A stretch of 64,000 nucleotides of DNA. It comes from Maylandia zebra. Taxonomy: Eukaryota > Chordata > Actinopteri > Cichliformes > Cichlidae. The stretch spans positions 13,831,852 to 13,895,851 of the forward strand of contig NC_135169.1 in assembly GCF_041146795.1 (NCBI RefSeq), written 5' to 3'. This document shows positions 49,453 to 64,000 of the stretch, piece after piece (the first letter of the stretch is position 1; every line of letters starts with the position of its first letter). Made by a program: the position numbers and the translations under genes. The notes under the pieces are model-generated. The model made no database searches and was not told the DNA's origin. It worked only from the letters and a program-made list of their open reading frames with translations.

Positions 49453-50208
49453 TATGTGGGTAAAATAATAATAATCAGACTTGAGACTCTTTGTTAAGTT
49501 TGTAAAATTCTTATTTGTGAAATAAAAAAAATACATATTTACATGAAGACCAAGATAACAGGAATAAAACTGCTAAAAGGAATAAAAACACATCATTGAA
49601 TCACAAAAAAACCAAAAAAATTAAAACGGCCAGAACCGTCTGTAGGCCTCGTGCATCTCAAGGTTTAATGCTTCAGTTTAAAAAAAGAAAGAAAAAATAT
49701 CAGCCCCAGTGACGGCGATGACAAAAAACTTCATAAGAGATGACAGAGTCAGAACTGTGTCAGGTGCAGGAAAATCTCGCCTCTAAATGTCACAGCAACA
49801 GGACGTCAGCTTAAACAGCAGGTACACATTAATGCTTAGGTGTGTAATGCTCTCGCCGTCAGTTTAACGCTCATTACATTAAAGTGGAAAATAGATAAAC
49901 ATCCAGTTAAAATAAAATCAGCTGCTCCAAAGCGCTTAATAACTTAATAAGGTGGCCTTAGCACAACAAGCTGTGGGGTAGGAACAGCACACCTGCTAAG
50001 GTGTGACAGTCCACACTGCGAGAAGTTAAACAGGTAAGCACGCTACTGCCCAATGAGGTAAGTGGTTTTGGAAAATCCTATTGTGTGTCTGTGTTGCTCC
50101 CCCCAGTAGCAGTTGGTCCGGTCCAGGCTGCTTCCAGTGATGATGAGCCGTCAGGAGGAGTCCACTGGAGCTTTTGGAGAGGGGGGAAAAATTATTACAT
50201 AAATCCAA

Positions 50209-50290
50209 AAAAAAAAAAAAAAAAAAAGTGTATATATATATATGTGTATGTATGTATGTATGTATGTATGTATGTATGTATGTATGTATG

Positions 50291-50370
<80 letters not shown>
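50209..50370. repeat. Compound microsatellite: A, GTAT and TA runs
   Basis: Poly-A (about 50209-50227), short TA, (GTAT)n at about 50244-50293, then a (TA)n run of about 70 bp to 50370. All overlapping frames here (Tyr-Ile repeats) are artefacts. Confidence 0.96.
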
Positions 50371-50374
<4 letters not shown>

Positions 50375-50726
50375 AAAATTATGAAGTGAAACCAAACAAA
50401 CAGCAAAAAACCAAAATGTACAACAGCATTTTTGCATTTAAATAAACGCCCCTCACAAAATGTCAGTATTAATGCTTTAATAAAAAAAGAAATAAAACTT
50501 ACAAAAATAAAAAGTAAGCAATTTTTTTCTGTATATAATTTTAATTATTGAATGATACAAAAACAAAAAGATGTGGTGTAAATATTTCAGTGTTATTTAT
50601 GAAATTATGTTTTCTCAATTTTACTTTTAAAATATTTTCTAATATAAGCTATAAACGCTTGTCTTTAATATTTTTACTTCTTGTAAGTTTGTGTAATTTC
50701 TTGTCACAAATCAGTTGATTTAGTTT

Positions 50727-57615
<6,889 letters not shown>

Positions 57616-57647
57616 TCAGAGCTCGGTCGCACAGCAGGAATCAAACA

Positions 57648-59827
57648 CTGAAAGACAAGCAGACCATTTAGACCACAGCAGCTGCTTCACACACTTTACC
57701 GTGTTTCATTTAAGGAGGTAAATGTGGGTAAGAGTGCGAGTGAATGAACAGATGTTGATTCGAGCTGTTCTTCAGCCTGTAGTAACCCCACACAGCTGTG
57801 ACATACGTTGTAGTCAGAGGATTACAAACACTCATTAGCATGAATGTGATGGTCGTTTGGGGGTTTTTAATGACTTATTGAATCCACTCTTTCTCCAGGG
57901 TGAAATGACCGTACATCAATCTTTAATAACTTAAATAAAACAAGAACTGGATGCACAAGTTTGAATTCATTTTGGACTCTCTCCACACAGGGTCAAACAT
58001 ACACACAATCACTTAATCTTTTATTGATTCATTGATTGATTGGTAATACTTTATTCATCCTGAGGGAAAGGGTGGAAAGATCTCATTTCTAAACAAATGC
58101 AGATTCAAAGATCATCAGTTCAAACTGTATTCAAGTACAAGTTATTCAGATCTGTCACCACTTTTGGTCTAGAAGCCCCATGATGTGACCCTCAGATGAT
58201 GTTCTCAGTTAGGATGTTTGGGAACCACCAAGAGCTGGAAACAGAACACCAGTGAAACCAGTTTTATATCACCATGGACTGAGAGGGTGAGAAAGAAGAA
58301 ATAAGCCTCCAAATAAGCCTCCAAATAAGCCTCCAAATCAAACTCCTTCAAGCCAAGCAGCCGTCTCGTCTGAAACTGTGCTCTGTAGCAGAACACAGTT
58401 TCAGACGAGACGGCTGCTTGGCCTTGTGTGTCAAACAGAAATAAAGACTTCATTGTGTCAGCTGACGTCAGCATGAAGATAAAATATCTCTGGTAACATT
58501 TATAAGGTGGGGATGGGTTTTCTTATACAGGACAAGATCCCTGACTTGAGGTTAATTCCGCTGTGGCCAAGTGGAAGGACGACGAGGAGAACAAATCAGC
58601 AAGCACTAAGTCTAAACCACAGCATCTCCCCATCAATAACCAACCACAAATATGTTTGTTTGCATGTGTCTAATAAATTCTTCTCTGTAAGCAGACTGAG
58701 AGTCCACAGCTGTGCAACCCAAACCTTTAACTGCCTGATAATAAAATAGTGTGAACTCCTGAACTTCTCTCAGCAAAAAAGAAAACCACTCAAACCTAAG
58801 AACACAGAGCAACTGTACAGCACGGTGGTAGCATCACACCCTGGGGCTGTTTAGCTGTGAGTGGTACTAGTAACATTACACATTAAGGAATAAAGAAGAA
58901 GAGAACTACCTCAAAAATCTTCACCTTAAATAAACATCTAGGTGGTTGAAACATAGACAGTCAGGTGTTCCAACAGGACAAGAGCTGCTTTTTATGAGAT
59001 AAAGCAGGTGAACACTGAGCTTCTGGTCTTCTTAAAGCCTTTCTCGAGTTTAAAGAAACGACCAATTCTGCCAAGAAGATATCCATCCTGAATTATGAGG
59101 AAGCTTGTTAATCCAAATTGTGCACCCAATTCTCGTTTTTTAGCTGTGCAAAGATTCCACAGTTCAAAGAAATCATCAAACGCCTAAAATTATCATGACA
59201 TTCATGGGTGGGTGTGAACTTCTGACCACAGAATACATGGACTGTGACATTTTTTTTAAGTATTACTTTGCTCCGTGTTTTGTTCACTGTGCGTGTCCAG
59301 CCCTGATCTTACCAAGTGCATAAAATCGTCTGTAGGAAACAATTAAAGCGGAAACCCCAACTGTTTCCTTTCTCTTCTTTTTAAATATGAATGTCAGGCC
59401 TGAGTTAGAGGGCTTTTCCACTAGTTGGGGATTTGAATATTTCCTCAACTCAATTTCAAACTCAAACACACCACCACACAAAGAATTAATACATTTAACG
59501 TGAACTTGGAGATTAACGATAACGTGGCAGCAATACTTCAATCAATACACCCAACATGTGCTAAACCTGAGAGGATGCATAAGCAGGGCCAGACTTGAAG
59601 TCTGTAAGTAAAACATTTCACTTCCTGGACCTGAATCGTCCCACCAGCTGACCTTTGCGTGTGCAAAGTATAATCTTTCACACTAGCTCATCAGTTTCGC
59701 TCTCGTCTGCGTGTTTACGCTTTGTTTACAAATACAGGCTAACCACTGAAAGCTCGCGCTAACATGCCGACTCGCGCACCCTTACTCCGTGTTCGTGGCA
59801 TGCACCGTGGATGTGACGTGGACTCAC
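57648..59827. other. psip1 5' UTR intron
   Basis: Lies between the inferred noncoding first exon and the coding exon (acceptor TTTCAG at 57648). Holds a retroelement tail, a short tandem repeat (about 58308-58346, unit AAGCCTCCAAAT), and the large hairpin at 58352-58422. No coding exon supported. Confidence 0.55.
58352..58422. other. Perfect 29-bp-arm hairpin
   Basis: GCCAAGCAGCCGTCTCGTCT, continuing GAAACTGTG (58352-58380), is exactly inverted at 58394-58422. The 13-bp spacer pairs further (TCTG with CAGA after one mismatch), leaving a 3-base loop. Three 12-13 bp tandem units precede it. Confidence 0.93.
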
Positions 59828-59960
59828 CTGCACACAGAACGACTGCCGCCTGGCACCGCGGACAAAAAACACGAAACAACAAGGCTTCTTGTTACTAAGC
59901 TATCCTCTAATGCACGTCGCCATATTGACCTCTGTGTTCGTGTCACGTGATCCACAATGG
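59740..59960 (-). promoter_or_regulatory. psip1 promoter and noncoding first exon
   Basis: CpG-rich interval. A good donor (GCAG then GTGAGT, boundary at 59828) suggests a noncoding first exon on the minus strand spliced to the exon starting at 57647. Upstream are a CACGTG E-box (59944-59949), a CGCCATATTG YY1-like word near 59918-59927 and other CACGT words; no TATA box. Fits a housekeeping chromatin gene. Confidence 0.55.
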
Positions 59961-62900
59961 TTTTTCCCGCCGCTAGAGGACCGTTCCAACCACACGGGAG
60001 CTTTTGGACCGTACCACCTTAGGGTACAAAGGTTTTGTTTGTTTGTTTGTTTTTTTAAATCTGAATTTAGATTCCTTTCTTTATAATCACCATAATGATG
60101 TCATCAATGCACACCTTAAGAAATAAAGCACTACTTTGAACCAATAATTCTGTCGTCATTTCCGACTTTCGGCATTGAGCGTCTGCCCGTTGCTACGATA
60201 CCTCAGCGCGTGGATTGGTCTGCCCTCAATATAAAGTACTGAACTTCATAATAAGTTCATAACTTCATTCACATATTCACGCGTGCACTAATGTGTTTTT
60301 GGGGAAAAATAAATGTAACGAACGTAAAGTTCACTGATAATTATAAATGAGAACTACTCGGTGTATGTTTAGAGTGCAGACAGGTACCACACCAAGGTGC
60401 ATTTTTCTAATGATTTTTTTATATGGTTACGTCTTGCATTGTTAGTAACATAGTAAATAGTTAGTATCTTTGTTAGTAACAGTAACTCCAACAACTTTTA
60501 AAAGTCAAAATAAGACACTGTAATTGGCAGTGATCTACTCCATCTTCTCATAGCAGTGACGCTATATGAAAAAAAATGTAGATCCTCGTTTTTCTGTATA
60601 AATTAAAATTTCATGGTTAAAGTAATAATAAAAAAAGAGAGCTAGTTTCAACAGTTGCTTTGCAAATGCAAAGTGTGCCAGAAATTAAATGCACTACTAT
60701 ATCGTTCTAAACCTTGTGGAAGGCTTTCCACAAGGTTTAGAACTAATAAATCAATCAAGCTTTATTAACAGACTTAATTCGATGCTTACACAGATTAAAA
60801 ATGAACACAAAATCTAAAAATCAGTCTCTGCTCTAATTCATCCTGAAGGTGTTTTGTCAGGTTTCGATCAGGACTCTGTGCAGGCCTTTATGGACCTGTC
60901 AGTCATGTTGGAACAGGAAGGGGCCATCCCCAAACTGTTGCCGCAAAGTTAGGAACATTAAATTATCCAAAATGTCTTATGTCAGTGCTCTAGAGTCCAG
61001 TGGTGGCATGCTGTACACAACTGCGTATGACATGTTGCATTGTGTTTGCTGATATAATGCTTGGATGCTGCTGTTTCTGTGGAAATCCATTCCATGACAC
61101 TCTCTAAGCTAATCTGAATGCCACGTGAAGTTTGGAGGTCCATAGTGACTTACTCTGCAGAAAGCTGCTGGCCTCTGCACACTATGTGCCTCAGCATCTG
61201 CCGACCCGCTCTGTGATTTTACGTGGCCCACCACTTTATGGGTGAGCTGAAGTATATGTCAGTGGGACTCGAGTGAAGGTGATATGGGCAAGAATGTCCC
61301 TGGTCACAGTCAGCTGAGAGTTACCTCATTGGTATCACTGTGATCTAAAAGCTCTAAAAGAAAAAAAAAATCTTAATACCAGTTGCAAGTGAACAGCAGA
61401 TTAAAAGCCCTGCTGCTGATCTTCAGTCACCTTAGCGTTGAGGATAACAGAAAACATCCAACCTGCAGTCAGGTTCTGACCGTCTCAAGTTCTGGCAAAC
61501 TTTTTAATAATTTTCATTATACTGGAGAACGACTGTCAAATTACAGTGTTCACTCTAATATTAGGTTTTACCTAAAGTTTTACATCCATTCACAACTATG
61601 AACAATTAGGAATCACTAATTAATTGAACACACTAAGTGCATGTGTTTGGACTTTCGAAGTTGGAGCACACCACATCCACAGATGGTGGTGTCAAACCCA
61701 GGAGCTTCTTCTTGTGAGGCAACAGTGCTTAACTGTTTTTTTTAAGTTATTTTTTTATTTATTTTATATTTAAATTGTGTTAAATAATAATAACAATAAT
61801 AATAATAAAAAAATTATAAATCACTAATCATAACAAATCTAATAAATACAATAAAACCCCTCTTTAATCAGCTTTTGATGTCCATGTTTTAGAATGGTTC
61901 GTATATAACAGAAACCATCTAGAATTGTATTTTTTTTAAAATAAGAACCTCTTTACCATCAAACATTCTGTGAAACAAAAAGCATAAACAATTGTGTGTC
62001 TGAACTACCACTAACTGTTATGGAAATATGAAATAAATTGAATCACACAAGAACAGGTCATCTTTGTGAGGTTTAATCTGTTTTGCAAAGAGACAAACGA
62101 CAGTACAGAGTACTGCAGTCTGCATCACATCTGACCAACAAGAACAACAAGCACCAAATCATTTATAGACACAAGTTATTTATCATGGTGAGAAAAGCAG
62201 AGCTGTACATGTGGGAATATTTAGTACTGAAAGATTATATGGAGGCAGAGCGTGACACTGTGGAGCCTTTCATTCAGCCAGGTTAGCCTGACACAGAGAA
62301 GAGCAGAAACTTTCCATCACACAACTGGCTACAGAGCTTTGTACACAAATATAGTTATATTAAAAAAATAAATTAAATATAATTTAGAATTCAAACAGTT
62401 GTTGTTTTGAGCCACCAGATGTCAGTAAAGAGCTTCTATGCATCCTGCAGGTTCTTTCTATAAAGTGCAGGCAGGCAAACCTGCTTCTACTAACTGTTAG
62501 AAACATTTAACAACAGACAGAATTTAACAAAGATTTTTTGTTTGTATTCTTAAACAAAAGGCCTTTAATGTGAAAGGATCGAGAAAGTGTTGAGAGTGCA
62601 AACAACCAGAGAGTACTGTAATATTGTAATAATTATTATTTTTTCATTTCTTGTGTTTTAAATGTATTTTCATCCATGATTTCATTTTTAATTAATATAG
62701 TTGTTGATCTTTGATCGTTGGATCTAAAGAAACTCTCGTCTCTTTCATGGTGTAACGTGTAGTAACTCAGCCTGGGCTCTGTCTGAGTTTCTCCTGTGGA
62801 TGTCAAATACTCAAGGATATTATGACACAGTGAGAGTGCATAGCTGGTCATGCACATCACATATGTTGCTGCTTTGTTTGAGGTATTATTACAAGGGTTA

Positions 62901-62984
62901 ATTTGTTTCCAGTGTGGAAATTTACAGGAACAGCAACAGGACCTGAATGCAATATGAGACTGCAGGTCTCTGCTTAATTTCAGG
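59961..62984. other. Intergenic DNA between psip1 and the receptor gene
   Basis: AT-rich, no supported gene; it may include the 3' UTR of the receptor gene near 62.6-63.0 kb. Contains the hairpin at 60704-60743 and an AAT-rich stretch near 61785-61810. Confidence 0.55.
60704..60743. other. 18-bp-arm hairpin with 4-base loop
   Basis: GTTCTAAACCTTGTGGAA (60704-60721) is perfectly inverted at 60726-60743 around GGCT. Confidence 0.93.
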
Positions 62985-63085
62985 TCAGAAGTGATGCTCT
63001 GTAGTGACATCATCATAGTGGGCATCTAATCCCTGCTCAGCCTGACTGGGTTGCATCTTTTCCACTGATGCATGAGGTTCATTTC
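62985..63085 (-). CDS. Receptor cytoplasmic tail exon
   Basis: Encodes [18 protein letters not shown], then [14 protein letters not shown] and stop. YDDV fits the Yxx(L/V) half of an immune-receptor tyrosine motif, but Ala at position -2 is not the usual ITIM residue. Phase joins the membrane exon's GTAACA donor. Confidence 0.7.
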
Positions 63086-64000
63086 CTGAAAGATAAGTTT
63101 TAAAATGTATCTGCTGTTAACTTATGAGGAGTTCAGACAGAGAGATGAGTTAATCATCACCATATTGATTGTTCAGTGAGTGATTCAGAGTGTTACCTTT
63201 GGCTCTGAGTTGATATAAAGATATCATGAGAAGAGTGGACATGAAGTATGGAAAGAACACCATCAGGTGGAGGAGCACTCTGAACGCAAGCTGGAGGGAG
63301 CTGTAGTCAGGGAGTGGAGCTGTCAAAGGCGGCACAGCAGTGGTGGATCTCACTGTAGATGTGAGTGGAGGTCTGGTTGTAGGTTTTTCTGCAGAGAGAA
63401 TCCCACCTGTTCAGGTGAATATGTGGATGAAATAAGAGCTGAAATCAGAGTGAAGCTCCTCACCTGTGACAGTGATCCAGCTGGATGGAGACTCTCCATG
63501 ACCGCTGATGTCACACTTGTAGAGGCCTTCATCAGACCTGGAAACATGCTGGATGGTCATGTGACCTGTAGGCTGCTTCCTGATGAGGGAGCCATCTTTA
63601 TAGAAAGCAGCTGGGAGCTTGGAGGGAGTGGTCTTTGTTTTACAGAGCAGAGTGACGTCATCTCCCTCCATCACAGGGAGGACAGGACTCTGCAGGATCA
63701 CTGATCCACCTCAACACAGAGACAAACTACAGCATTTCATCCATTTACACACAGCTTCATCAACACTAACTCCACACACTCAGCTTACCAGTGACTGTCA
63801 GGTTAACCATGTTACTGATGGGACCCTCTCTGGACTCACACCAGTAAACTCCACTGTCCCACATGAAGATATAGGTGATGTTACAGGATGAACCAGCTGG
63901 TTTTTCCCACCCATCTCTACACTGAGTCCTCTGTTCTGTGCTTGTGTTTCTCCACAGAGTCCATCCAGCAGAGCTGTCGTCCTCCTCACAGCTCAGAGTC
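62985..64000 (-). CDS. Fc-receptor-like immunoglobulin-domain protein, partial (5' end outside window)
   Basis: Exons, 5' to 3': 63789 to beyond 64000 (Ig domain), 63464-63700 (second Ig domain), 63197-63388 (stalk and membrane segment), 62985-63085 (tail, stop TGA). Phases are all 1-1. First Ig piece: [21 protein letters not shown]. Second: [23 protein letters not shown]. The stalk is Thr/Pro-rich, followed by a hydrophobic span [19 protein letters not shown]. The tail is about 33 residues with a single tyrosine in HYDDV. The two-cysteine pattern and GxYxC layout match the fish Fc-gamma-receptor-like and FcRL family, which bind antibody or related ligands on leukocytes. The exact orthologue cannot be named. 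Confidence 0.82.

Noticed and set aside
50026-50445. Tyr-Ile or Met-Tyr-Val repeat frames on both strands
   Set aside because: Pure translation of the GTAT/TA microsatellite.
62636-63025. 129-codon minus-strand frame
   Set aside because: Overlaps the receptor tail exon in a different frame and extends into its likely 3' UTR; no domain recognised.

Overview
The window looks like teleost fish nuclear DNA, probably from a percomorph such as a cichlid (inference). Evidence: vertebrate multi-exon genes with GT-AG introns, hAT, Tc1 and Penelope-type repeats of fish character, many microsatellites, and low gene density. There is no prokaryotic, organellar or CRISPR content. All recognised genes lie on the minus strand.

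Region by region: 0.5-15.4 kb holds cfi (complement factor I). I could reconstruct it as 16 phase-consistent coding exons encoding about 642 residues: signal peptide, FIMAC/Kazal, SRCR, two LDL-receptor class A modules, an RVKR activation site and a complete trypsin-like protease. Its introns carry a Penelope-like retroelement remnant that is itself interrupted by a 980 bp insertion, a Tc1 remnant and several miniature elements. 15.4-28.2 kb is intergenic, with a hAT element nested in another hAT element and a 1.5 kb element full of TTAAC motifs. 28.2-48.5 kb is ttc39b-like (19 coding exons, about 580 residues), with a first intron of about 11.7 kb full of repeats, including a three-element nest at 44.3-46.4 kb. 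50.7-59.9 kb is psip1-like (LEDGF): an N-terminal PWWP domain, a TPAK-rich linker, a 1404 bp charged exon made partly of tandem repeats, and a C-terminal integrase-binding-type domain. It has ten coding exons and about 1259 residues, over twice the mammalian length of about 530. 63.0-64.0 kb is the 3' part of an Fc-receptor-like immunoglobulin gene that runs off the window edge.

Functionally, cfi encodes a secreted complement regulator, the last gene a probable immune cell-surface receptor, psip1 a chromatin reader and tether, and ttc39b a TPR protein linked in mammals to lipid metabolism. Their adjacency is genomic rather than operonic. TTC39B and PSIP1 are also near neighbours on human chromosome 9p22, which supports the two assignments. 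The most unusual feature is the dimeric A-B-A-B tandem repeat inside the psip1 coding sequence.
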